From contig NW_006917095.1 of the NCBI RefSeq assembly GCF_000516985.1, positions 2,795,077 through 2,859,076 of the forward strand: a DNA stretch of 64,000 bases. The letters are read 5' to 3'. Positions 46,263 through 56,816 of the stretch are shown here, one piece after another. Both the position numbers and the translations under genes were made by a program. This DNA comes from Pestalotiopsis fici W106-1 (taxonomy: Eukaryota > Ascomycota > Sordariomycetes > Amphisphaeriales > Sporocadaceae). The notes under the pieces were generated by a model. It worked only from the letters and a program-made list of their open reading frames with translations, made no database searches and was not told the origin of the DNA. Positions within the stretch are counted from its first letter, which is position 1, and each line of letters starts with the position of its first letter.

Positions 46263-49200
46263 ATGGGATTGCCACTTAGCGGGAGAGCCGCAAAATCACT
46301 GCGTAAATCGAAACCATGAGATCAGAAAAAGTACCCAGACTCGACTCCGCCTGGATGGGAGCGCAAAACGGATGGAACAGGCTGGAATGCTCCCCCGCAA
46401 GACTGGCGGTTTAGTGGCATCTATTGGTTTCAACTACCACCATGCAAAGCCTTCCTAGAAGGATGGTGTGAGGCCGGCCAAAATTGCAAAAAGTTCCACC
46501 CAGCGAAATCTGTACCGCCCGATGCAGTTGAAGAAATTCGCTCTATTGAAAACTTCCAGATCCTCGCAGACCACATCACGAACAAACTTCAACCAATGAT
46601 AGAGATTCTGGCTGCCCAGTCACAGAAACTCGAAGAAGCACGCGGACCAGCGAGCTTGGTCCTTGTTGGAGACAAAGCCCTGAGATACTCGGAAGCAATC
46701 AAGAAATATCATCAATACCTTTGCGTGGCAGGAGTTCTCCCTGACACATCCAAGTTCAGAGACTTCTCGGCCAAAGACGACTGCTGCCTAAAGTACCTCA
46801 AAAACCTACCCCGAGAAGGGGGTGGGGACCAGAACGGAACAGTGCTCATCAATCAGCGCTCGAATATCTGCTCGGATGGCCGGGATATCATCAAGGAAAT
46901 ACAATCCTCTAAACCGGAACTCGTCATAATTCTTGTCATAAGAGGTACGAAGATAGACAGCTCTCTGCAAGACACGGTGAAACGGTTCTCATCTATTTTG
47001 TATCTCCCAAAGGGATCAATCGAGCCAGGATTTGGACCGAAAGAAGCCCGTGAACGTGTCTTGAAATTGATCGAGTCGAGATACGGAGGAGAAATGCAGG
47101 TAGAAGGAGGAACTGATGGACCCATTTTGAGTGCCTGCATTCGCAAAATCTCCCGAAGCTGTGAAGAGCGGGCTTCAAAAGAAAGCATTGACGATGCCAT
47201 CAATGCATCGCTACGTGAGATCTATCGAAGACAAATTGATAGACTGCTTGAAGCGAAGAGTTCGACCGAGGATCCCTCATACTTTCTGCTCACTGCTGAA
47301 GATATGCTTGGCGCCGAGGAGCAGGCACTTGTTGAAAGGTATCGGACACAGACCAAGACCCCAGTGGTAGCACGACAGTTGGAAGGGTTTGATAAGCTGT
47401 TGGACCATATCGGCAAAAAGCTGCCAGTAATCCTCAAAGTTCTCAAAAGTCGATGGGGAGAACTATTGGGCGACCAGTCCAGGCTAAATCTAGCTTTCAT
47501 CGGCACCGACAACCTGGATTACTTCGAAGCCGGTAGCCTTTACCACAAAGAGCTGCGCAGCACAGGCGCAATTTCGAACGATTCGCAATATATATATTTA
47601 TGCGCCCAGAGACACGGCGACTCTGATAGATTGGATGGCAGTGATGACAGTGGTGACGATAATGATGCCTCAAAATGTGTCACAGTCACAAACGGTGTAC
47701 AAGCCGGGGTTATTCTTGTGGAGCACGCCGAACGTCTTTGCAGTACTTGCAAATCATCCATTGACTCGTTGCAAGAAAAAAGGTCCGGCCTCGTTGTTGT
47801 ACTTGCTTTTCATAGCACGAGCATTCCCTCCTTCTTGAAGGATTTTGTTGAAGAGAGGTTTCCTTTCCAGATAGACCTTCAGAAAAAAAGTCCGGATAAG
47901 AACAACGAGATCCAACACCGAGTTCGGGAAGCCCTTGTATCGTCAATTCAGAAACAGTTCCAAGGCCACGCACAGTTTGAAGGAGGGGTCAACGGCTCTT
48001 CCATCCAGGCCTGTGCCCGCCGAATTTCTCAAAAGTGCGATAAGGATGCTAACGCGACGGACATCGAGAATGCCATCAAGCCTCGGCTTACTGATATCTA
48101 TCAGCGAAAATTCGATCGCCACCTCGAAGATGGTGACTTCACCGTTGAGTCTAGCCCTTTTTTGTTCACAGCCAGTGACCTTCTTGGACGGGCACCCGAC
48201 CTTACCAAATCTAACCTCAAGGAGTGGGAGGAACTCCAGGCAATGATTGGTCTTACAGCTGTCAAAACATCCATCAGATCCCTCTTTGACAGCCTACTAC
48301 TCAACTACTATCGCGAACTCGATGGTCACGAGCCAGTCCAGACAGGGCTATCTAGGATGTTTCTTGGCCCTCCCGGTACAGGTATGCGCATCGATTCACG
48401 CGCTCTATAATATCGGAACCTCTCTAACTCTTCTAGGAAAAACCACCGTGGCAAACCTGTACGGTAAGCTACTTGCGAGTCTCGGCTTCCTTTCTTGCGG
48501 TCAGATTCTTGTTCACAATGCGAATGACTTCATCGGGGAACACATTGGAAGTTCTGTTGCGAAGACCAAAGAAATTCTTGAAAAGGCTCGCGGGAATGTC
48601 TTGCTCATTGACGAGGCGTATATGTTGGACGCTAAACGGAACTACGGTTCAAGCCCTTGTCCTTTTCGTCAGGAAGTCGTCGATACGCTTGTAGGCGAGG
48701 TGCAGAACAAGCCGGGAGAAGACCTGTGCATTATCATGTGTGGCTATGAGGAGGAAATGAGAGACTTTCTACGCGAAGCAAACCCTGGTCTGGCACGGCG
48801 CTTCCCAATCGAGAACGCCTTCTTCTTTGAAGAGTTTAGTGAGGAGCAACTCGGCAAGGTATTGGACCTCAAGATGAAGGAGCAATCCTTTTCTACCAGT
48901 GATCAAGGTCGAGCTACCGCATTGAATGTGCTCAAGCTTGCAAAGCAACGCCCAAATTTCGGCAATGGGGGCGAGGTCGACAATCTACTCTCGAGAGCAA
49001 TTCTCAGTTTCCAACGCCGTTTCAGCGTAGCCCACCCGGATCAAAAGCTTGAAATATCAAAAAACAGTTTGCTTCTCCCGGAGGATTTCGACTCAGAACA
49101 CTTACGGGGCGAAGATATCGAAAACGAGTTAGAACACGACTTTGGCATGATTGGTCTAGGGGCGAAACTTGATACATTCAAACAATTGGTGCGTAATTCA

Positions 49201-50010
49201 AACGCAATAAAAAAATACAAAAAGGCGCCGCAGACTACACCAGTCACTCTGGTCCTGAAAGGGCCCCCAGGTAGTGGCAAGACGGCCTTCGCCAGGAAGC
49301 TGGGTCGAATATATTATAACATGGGCATCCTGGCCACCCAGGATGTAGTCGAAGTCACTGTTCGAGATATGGTTGGATACACTCCTGGCCAAACCGTTCA
49401 TGCAACAAGAAGACTGCTAGAAAGCAGTCTTGGCAAGGTCTTGTTTATCGACGGGGCACATCGACTGAATGGAAAAGGGGTCTTGGAAGATTGTGTGAGC
49501 GAGGCCCGAGACGAGCTCGTTGATGCTCTCAGCAAGCCTCAATTTTTTCGGAAACTTGTGGTCGTACTCGCGGGCTACACTGTGCCGATGAACGAAATGC
49601 TTTTGAGCAACCCTGGGCTTTCGGGCAGGTTTTCCACACAGATCCATTTCGAAAAACTTTCTAGTGCAGCATGTGCCAAACTACTCAAAAAGGACATCCA
49701 AGACCTCCACATCTTGGCCACATTTGACGAGGACGATACGAAAATCCAGGGAATTTTTCGGAAGATAAGATCCTTGGATTGCTGGGCCAATGGTCGTAGT
49801 ATCAGAACATTGGCGGGTGAAGTTGCAATGCGTTCTATTAACGCCACCTATAACGAGAGTTTAGAACTGCCCGAGCCAGTTGCGAGCCGCGAAGTCGTTC
49901 TAGAGGTTCTGGAAGAATGGAAACGACGAAAAGTGCCGAAGATTCCGGCTAAAAAGCAGAAAACATCCGACGATTATCTGAATGCGGAGACTACAGACCT
50001 GGTACAATAA
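46263..50010 (+). CDS. CCCH zinc finger plus double CbxX/SpoVK-type AAA+ protein
   Basis: I read exons 46263-46302, 46339-48381 and 48437-50010, 1218 aa. The first intron would be only 36 nt, so the start is uncertain; the frame is certain from about 46339. Near residue 47 lies CKAFLEGWC then EAGQNCKKFH, an exact C-x7-C-x5-C-x3-H finger of the RNA-binding type. Two related segments follow (near 47080-47255 and 47953-48128; VEGGTDGPILSACIRKIS and FEGGVNGSSIQACARRIS), degenerate copies of one unit. AAA module 1 has Walker A GPPGTGKTT, split by the 55-nt intron, and Walker B VLLIDEAYML. Module 2 has Walker A GPPGSGKTA (near 49261) and a degenerate Walker B VLFIDGAHRL without the catalytic Glu. 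The C-terminal tail is basic. Such proteins are common in filamentous fungi; role unknown, probably ATP-driven remodelling. Confidence 0.82.
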
Positions 50011-50329
50011 GATCGTGGAGGAAATCACATCTGGATTACCATGATCCAACAGCGAGTCTCACTAGTGTCAAAATGCAAGATAGGTATAATGTGATAGTTA
50101 TTATATTAATTCAGTTGTTCACCTCCATCCTCAGACGAATGGTAAGATCTCGTGTATGTACGAGTGGAGAAGTGACCGACCCATTCCTCTATTTAAATAA
50201 CTAGGTAGGTAGGAGATAAGACTTCATAGCACAGCTCTTTTATACCTTTCAATGACCAGCTTAGAATTTCTTTCAAGCTCTTCGTTTTTTCCCAATATTT
50301 ATATACTGGCTTAGGTAAAACCTTAATAT
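50011..50329. other. Intergenic region between convergent genes
   Basis: 319 bp with AT-rich DNA and a short GTAG run near 50203. It holds the 3' ends of the AAA+ and HET genes. Confidence 0.55.
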
Positions 50330-53169
50330 CTATTTCAAATAAACTATAATCGGCTCCCGATTATCTATTGGGTTCTCTCGACTTTTGTCAAATGCTTCCC
50401 AGTCCATCAAGCCTTCAATATAACATGGGCCAATAAGAGTATAGGGCTCATATTCCTCTTTTGGGGGGATCTCCTGCACCTGTGTTGCTTCTTCTTCCTG
50501 CTGCTGCGAACCTCTCAGCGGCTCTAGCTCTGGAAGGTAACCCCCATCATAACATGGTCCCACGAAAATATATGATTCCTTTTCTTTGTCCAACTCTTCT
50601 TCATCGTCTTTTCTTTTATCCTCCTCTTCTTCTTCCTCTTCATAACTCTTNNNNNNNNNNNNNNNNNNNNNNNNNNNNNNNNNNNNNNNNNNNNNNNNNN
50701 NNNNNNNNNNNNNNNNNNNNNNNNNNNNNNNNNNNNNNNNNNNNNNNNNNCCTCCTCGTCCTCCTCCTCGTCCTCCTCCTCGTCCTCCTCCTCGTCCTCC
50801 TCCTCGTCCTCCTCCTCGTCCTCCTCCTCGTCCTCCTCCTCGTCCTCCTCCTCGTCCTCTTCCTCTTCATCCTCGTCCTCTTCATCCTCGTCCTCTTCCT
50901 CTTCATCCTCGTCCTCTTCATCCTCGTTCTCTTCCTCTTCATCCTCGTTCTCTTCCTCTTCATCCTCGTTCTCATCCTCGTCATCCTCGTCCTCTTCCTC
51001 CTCGTCCTCTTCCTCTTCATCCTCGTCATCCTCGTCATCCTCGTCCTCTTCCTCCTCGTCCTCTTCCTCTTCATCCTCGTCATCCTCGTCATCCTCGTCC
51101 TCTTCCTCCTCGTCCTCTTCCTCTTCATCCTCGTCATCCTCGTCGTTCTCCCCGTTGTCCTCGTCGTACTCCTCGTCTTTTTCTATCCCTCCTTCTTTTT
51201 GTGACCATGCATCTGCGTCTTTCATTTCCAAAAGCCATGGAAAAAGTTTGACCATGGAGTCTTGTCTGGGCTCCCCCTTCTTGTGCTCTTTTTCTTTGTC
51301 CTCCTCTTCTTTCTCTTGTTGTTCCAAGAGATGACTGAGCCATCTGTCGATAGCAATACCCTTGTATTCCTTATCAAAGTCATAATAATTGGGTTCCTGG
51401 GACAAATAATGTGAATCCGGCCCCGACACTAGCTGCATCGCCTTCTCAAATTGCAAACACCTTCTTGCCGGCCATAGCTGCGTCTGACGTGGTTTCAGAA
51501 CAACTGGTATTTGCTTTTGTTCACCTTGCGGACCCTTTCGTGCGGCATCTTTTGCGACAGGGCGGACCAGTAGTGGTACACTCATCCCAAATGGTATTAT
51601 GATCCGGTCTCCAACTTCAGCTCCTTCACAACCATTCCCAATGAATCCTGAGTCAGAAACCAACATCTTTGAAGCCCAGGGTTCTTGTGAGCGTCTACAA
51701 AGTTCTTGGGCATACTGTATGACCCGAGACACCTTCTTGATTGATGCACGAATTTGTTCCTTTGGTGGGGAATTGTATACCATCCATCCGGAATAGTCCT
51801 CCCAGGCTTTGTCTGTGGCTTTGCCCATGGCCATGCTGATCAGACTGCGCCCTAGTGCTCTCTTGACACTGCGTCCACCTTCATCTGGGTGAAATGGTAC
51901 ACAATGCTCGACAAAATCACGAACGAATTGCGAGACTGGCTCAAGCTGATCGTTCAGTTCTTCGAATATACTGACAGTCGGTAACTTTGGGAAGGCTTTG
52001 ACCTTTTTCAAACGGCCAAAAGATAGACATCGAAGCAAAATACCGTTTCTATATTGTCGCGGGATGTTTATGGGCGAAAGTTTCCTGGGCATTCGGTTCA
52101 TGCTTTTGGCTAGTGGGTATAGCACGTCGGTAACGGACCAGTCCGGTACATAAGATGCCAGAATCGGATGTTGACGCCGGTATGCATTGCAGAGCATATA
52201 AACACCGCCCGGAATGGTAATAATGCGGTGCGCAACATCAGTATACACCTCCGTTACTGACTGGTTATAGTCAGCTATGATGCCCAGTGTATCTGCACAT
52301 ATACCTAGCAAGGCAAAGACCTTGTCTAATGGATTCTGGCAGTTGGTGACGCGGAGTATCCGTAGCAGTACTACAAGAGACCAAAACGCTGTATCGTGAC
52401 GGGAACTATTAACCAAGCTTCTGGCCATCACCCTCTGTTGTTGTGCATAGTCATGAAATCGCAACAGAGAGTCTTTGCGTACATCGATTCGAAACCTCCA
52501 AGTGTTGACAGCAAAAGCATGATCGATTCTCATCTTGGGCCAGTAGTCGCTATATTTTATCAAGCGACGACCTACCATGAAGACCAGATGCCTGGCAAGT
52601 ATAGATTCTTGGACAACCCACGATCTCTCAAGCCACTGTGCGGGCTTTGCAAAACTCTCTATAATTGCTACCAAGTCTGGTTTTGGCTTTTGTTTTATTT
52701 GGTCAATTGATAAGCAAAGGTTGGCGCCCAGAATCCCCGTTGGATCAGAACAAAGATAAGCCACAACCGTTTCGGCTTCCTGGTAGATACTTCTCATTAA
52801 GGGTATCTGAGTGTTTTTTTCGTTGATATCTTTTTGATTGATGCAAACAGCGTCGATCCAGAGTATCCGTGGGTGTTGGTTATTTTCTGGCGGTTGTCGC
52901 AAGTCGTTGAGAGCATTGGAAAGGGATGTGGTAATGTGTACCGTCTTGATTCCCTGGCTTTCTGTTGTAATCCCAAGGCTACAGTCGAGAGTCGAACTTC
53001 CCCAGACATAAGAAAGTGCTTGATAAGAAGGGTCCTGGTCCAGGGAAACGATCTCGAGTTTTGCAATCAGCGGTGTACCGGGGTTGCCGGGGTAAAGATG
53101 GAGCAGCCGGATAAAACGCCCTTGTGGGAGCTGCTCATATTCAAAGAGGTTTGTAGATAAGCCAGACAT
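50330..53169 (-). CDS. HET-domain protein with acidic repeat, interrupted by assembly gap
   Basis: HET proteins act in heterokaryon incompatibility. Read from ATG 53169 the frame is open to the gap. The HET domain lies at about residues 45-190: SYQALSYVWGS, ILWIDAVCINQKDINEK, PLMRSIYQEAETVVAYL, WLERSWVVQE. From about residue 630 the protein becomes almost pure Asp/Glu (51170 down to 50751), made of a 48-bp and then a 12-bp tandem unit, and runs into 100 N. Past the gap the frame used upstream gives an unlike, basic peptide. The next frame instead gives SYIFVGPCYDGGYLPEL and YTLIGPCYIEGLMDWEAF, the C-terminal motif usual in HET proteins (typically YxLIGxCYVHGxMxGEA), ending at 50330. The gap length is therefore wrong modulo 3. 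No transmembrane segment is seen. Confidence 0.85.
50651..50750. other. Assembly gap (100 N)
   Basis: Exactly 100 N, the usual placeholder length, placed inside a 12-bp tandem repeat that short reads could not bridge. Confidence 0.99.
50751..50860. repeat. 12-bp tandem repeat coding for DEEE
   Basis: About nine copies of CCTCCTCCTCGT (plus strand), read on the minus strand as repeated DEEE in the HET protein. The array continues into the assembly gap, so the copy number is unknown. Confidence 0.92.
50981..51140. repeat. 48-bp tandem repeat within the HET gene
   Basis: About three copies of a 48-bp unit, read on minus as DEEEEDEEEEDEDDED. It adjoins other acidic sequence at 50861-50980 built from related CCTCTTCATCCTCGT blocks. 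Confidence 0.85.
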
Positions 53170-55134
53170 GTCGAATAGAAGTTGCTTGGTATAAAACTGA
53201 TGATGAAGTAAAATGTGGTTATGACTGCGTAGGAATTGTATCAGTTGGATAAATGTCTCAAGACTTTGTACGGACGAAAAAAATTATATGTACAAACAAA
53301 TCCACAATGGACGTAGCCCGTGATAAATGGGGCTGAGCTCCTACCCTGGTAATGTAATCGTCTCTCACATTAACCCAAATAGTACCAACCAGAAATCGTT
53401 TGCTTCGGGGTACAGCAGCCAAGGTGGGCATGGGAGTAAGTTCCGAAATAAGGAGGTGGTTTCGTTTAAGGTGCATCTTGCAATAAAATCAAGCGGCATA
53501 CTCAGCCACCATATTTATCATTGGAATAGGTCCACAGCCACCTAGGTACCTTTCGGCCTCCATGATCCACTATCTATGTTCGTATATGCATATACCTTCT
53601 TTCGCTCCTATAGATACGTACATACACCGAACCAAATAATCAACCATGTTTACTTACTATAGCCTCGTCCATCTGAACGCATACCACTCAAGAGGGCGCA
53701 CTCGAGAGCGTCAAGGCAATGCTTTGTACTTCTGCCTAATTCTAGGAGCAGATGCTAAGCCAGGAGCCTGGACTCCGACGTGGTGACACGTCAACATGCA
53801 TTGCATCCGACCCTCGATGTAGGTCAAGGCAGAATAGCTTTCAATGAAAATGTAGAACTACCAATATGGTAATACGTACGAAAATCAAAATCAGCGGGGA
53901 TGGCAGGCCGCCCTGGGAGCCATTGGGCTGCAAGTCAAATAATACATATGTATGCTGACATGCATTAAAGTGGAGGCAAATGCAGTACATGTATTCTGTA
54001 CCTACTGGGTATGTACTCATTAGCTATTAAGGCTTCTGGAAGCCGCCTTGATTGTCGCCATACTTCATTTTCGGATGACCCTAAAGAGACTGTATTAACT
54101 TCGGGTCCACTACTACCTGGTGTAACAATTGATGAATGTGCCTATCATTTTTCCAAATGAGATCTACACGCTCGGGGGACAGCTTTGTCGTTAGCCTCGT
54201 CTCACTCAAGCCATCCTCATGTAGAATATCCGTGGTCAAGACGTTTCGTCCATCATCGATTTTGAATCTACTAACAATAAAAACTGTCGTCTTTGGGACA
54301 CCCAGACCAGAATGACTATAGAGAACGACTCATACCAGACTGATTACCTGGTTGTCAGTCATACTTGGGGGCGATGGCGCCTCGATGGTAATGGGGTCAA
54401 GGTTGGGGGCGTCCCATGGTTTGTCCCTCAAACCTCACTGGTTGACTTGACCAAGCTACCAGAGATATTGTCTCAATTCCCTTTCGAGGCCGAGAATACC
54501 GAGACTGATCAAATCATGAGGTTCAAGAGTTTTTGAACAAATGGAATAAAGGATGGCGAGCATCTTCATCAGCGTCAAAGCCATCCGAGCAATGATACTT
54601 TGGATTTTGAGCCTGTGGCCTAAGATTTGGACATCCACCCCTATATGCGGGTTAACACAAAGGGACGAGGTTTTTGTTCTCCTAGGCTAAAATTTTATTT
54701 GCAATATAAGAGGGGATTAGCACTTTAATTATCTTATTATTAGGTCGGGATAAGTATTGAACTCGAGAATATAATATAGAAAGTTTTAATTTAATTTTAT
54801 AAAAGTATTACATCAGACAATAATCCCCTTTACGATTTAAAAGCTTATCATTTCGTGATATAATACCTGATCACTTAGTGCTGGTCACCATTGACTTTGC
54901 TGGAGTTTCAGTCGTAAAAGGTCAGCCACAGTGGGGCCAAGCCCCGAAGAACTACACCTGATGTACCTATAACTTAGTACCTAACCCTCTGCGCCCCACC
55001 CAGTGGGCGGGAAATACTAAATGCAGTAGTATAATATTTTCTGGACAAATCCAACCAGTAATTCCTTGTCTGAACCACAGCAAGCAGCATATCTGTAAAC
55101 GAGAAATTGTATAAGAACACTCCTTAAGGCTATC
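53170..55134. other. Intergenic region with a HET-like relic and AT-rich DNA
   Basis: Apart from the relic at 54312-54536 no gene is supported. Segment 54640-54860 is strongly AT-rich compared with its surroundings, with stops in all frames, as expected for DNA altered by repeat-induced point mutation. Confidence 0.5.
54312..54536 (+). pseudogene. HET-like protein fragment
   Basis: The 74-residue frame contains YLVVSHTWGRWR, GVPWFVPQTSLVDLTKLPEI, the opening block of a fungal HET-related family (YxVVSHTWGRWR..GVPW.VP...F). It stops after about 50 residues of homology, before any of the later HET blocks (LD.VCIPQ). AT-rich DNA follows at once. It is read as a truncated copy, not an active gene. 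Confidence 0.65.
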
Positions 55135-56343
55135 TCAACAAACACCAGGCTCCAGCACTTCCCACAAGTCTTGACCTTGATCAAGCCGGACTCTTGCCCC
55201 CAGTGGAATGGTCAAGACCGGATCAGTATGACCAACATCCACATTAGCAAGCACAGGAAAGCTGTACCCTTCCAGTGCCCGAATCATTCCATCCTCCCAG
55301 CCCTGCACATCGGCATCCGAGTACCCATGGGGTCGCCCGACCACGAGACCAACAATCTGCTCAAAAATGCCCCTCATTCTCAAGTCTTGGAAATGACAGA
55401 GGGCAACATCTAGGGTGTAGTCCTTTGGTGTTTCTATATCAGCAAACGTTAGTACAAAAGCAACGTTTCGGACGCTCGGAAGAAGAAGAGGGGATGCTAA
55501 CCGATAAATGCAATCTTTTCATGATATGAAACTTGCCACTTTGTACTCATCATTTGCAGCAGGCTAGGCAAACAGCCGCCCCATATCTCACCCTCGACGG
55601 CTTCACTACCACCAGATTGGAGCCAACGCCATCCCGTCGACGGCTTCATGACGCGGGCGCGCATCGTCCCGTTGCGAATCCTCTCGGGCTCCGTCTTGCG
55701 GTCCGCGACTTGTTCGGTAAAGGCGACGCTGCGGGGCATTTGTCCGACCGGTTTTTGCGTCGTGGTGGTGACCTGGAAAAAGTGCTCCCAGGTAAAGCTC
55801 AAGGGCTCTGGCCACTCGCCAAATTGATTAATGGCCGAGGGCCCGTAAAAGGTGCGAAGACCGTTGACGTAGCAAAAGTGATGGAGGAGAGTATTATCAG
55901 ATCCGCCGGTCAAGATTTTGGCATTGTTCCGGATGATCTGATATGCGCGTGTTTTGTCAATTTGGCAAAAACAGACCTCAATAAATATTGAGAGAGACAT
56001 ATGAATATTTTGAGTATGCAGAGAATCAGGCGCTACAAACCTCGGGATCTAATGCCGGCAGCAACTCGTTGGCCGTTGACCCGCCGATGCAGCATATGAT
56101 GGCCTTGACCGTGGGGTCCCGAAACGCCGAGTGCACTTCCTCGGCGCGGGCCGCGACATTGGCGCTCAGGGGTGAGTGAGGTACGTGCGGGTCGTGTATA
56201 ATCTTGACATGATACCCAGCACGCTCCAGGATCGCCGTCGCCCTTTCCAGCCGCCAGGGTATGGCATTGTTTATGCGAGCCGACGGGGATACGAACGCTA
56301 TAGTGTCGCCCTTTACGAGCGCCTGGGGAATATTTGGCGACAT
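55135..56343 (-). CDS. LD-carboxypeptidase / MccF-like S66 family protein
   Basis: Exons 56343-56041, 55937-55502 and 55433-55135 give 345 aa. The first intron is 103 nt. Family S66 enzymes cleave L,D-peptide bonds of bacterial murein or hydrolyse microcin C-type compounds, using a Ser-Glu-His triad. Family blocks are clear: GDTIAFVSPSA near the N terminus, IGGSTANELLPALD (nucleophile turn), NAKILTGGSDNTLLH, GEIWGGCLPSL (acidic member) and VGHTDPVLTIPLG (His member). At the usual nucleophile position (GGxxSNxLLP) the sequence has Ala (GGSTANELLP). No signal peptide, so cytosolic. The family is mainly bacterial; fungal members are often thought to be acquired by transfer. It is 473 bp downstream of the pyranose oxidase, same strand. 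Confidence 0.83.
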
Positions 56344-56816
56344 GTTGAATTATTGAGAGGTTGGTGAAGGTCTTCTCATGCCAAGGTTGAAAGTCCGGCG
56401 GGCTGGCGACACTATATCTATTATGTATTGCTGACTTCCATGTCCGTGACGGGAGGAAACATTTGCCGAGATTGTGGGGATAGGCACGGCCAGTGACTCA
56501 TATTCACTCAGTCAGCAAGTCCCTTGGAACCTCCTACCGGGCAAGAGAGTAGTTCACATGCTCAAACTCAGATTCGGAATTTAAATTTGTTTTCTCGCGA
56601 CAAATAAATCACTTCATGTGAGCTTGTGAATAGTATCTTGAATTGTTTGAGATGCCTGCTCACATGAATAACTATGGTTGGGGCTCTCTAGCTTCAATTG
56701 AACAAACTTGGGAAGTGATTGGAATGTGAAGAGTCTCATTCTTGTGATAGCAGTAAAGCAAGATAAATGGCTATTTGGAAAGTAAACTTTCCACCTCTTG
56801 ATATGTCTGGTCAACG
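56344..56816. other. Intergenic region between LD-carboxypeptidase and pyranose oxidase genes
   Basis: 473 bp with no feature beyond the expected promoter and 3' end DNA. Confidence 0.6.

Noticed and set aside
46596..48410. AAA+ gene starting at ATG 46596
   Set aside because: The same frame extends upstream through a perfect CCCH finger, so this internal ATG is unlikely to be the real start.
50461..51204. Leu/Val-rich frame that looks like many membrane helices on plus
   Set aside because: It is the antisense reading of the Asp/Glu repeat of the HET gene and includes the N gap.
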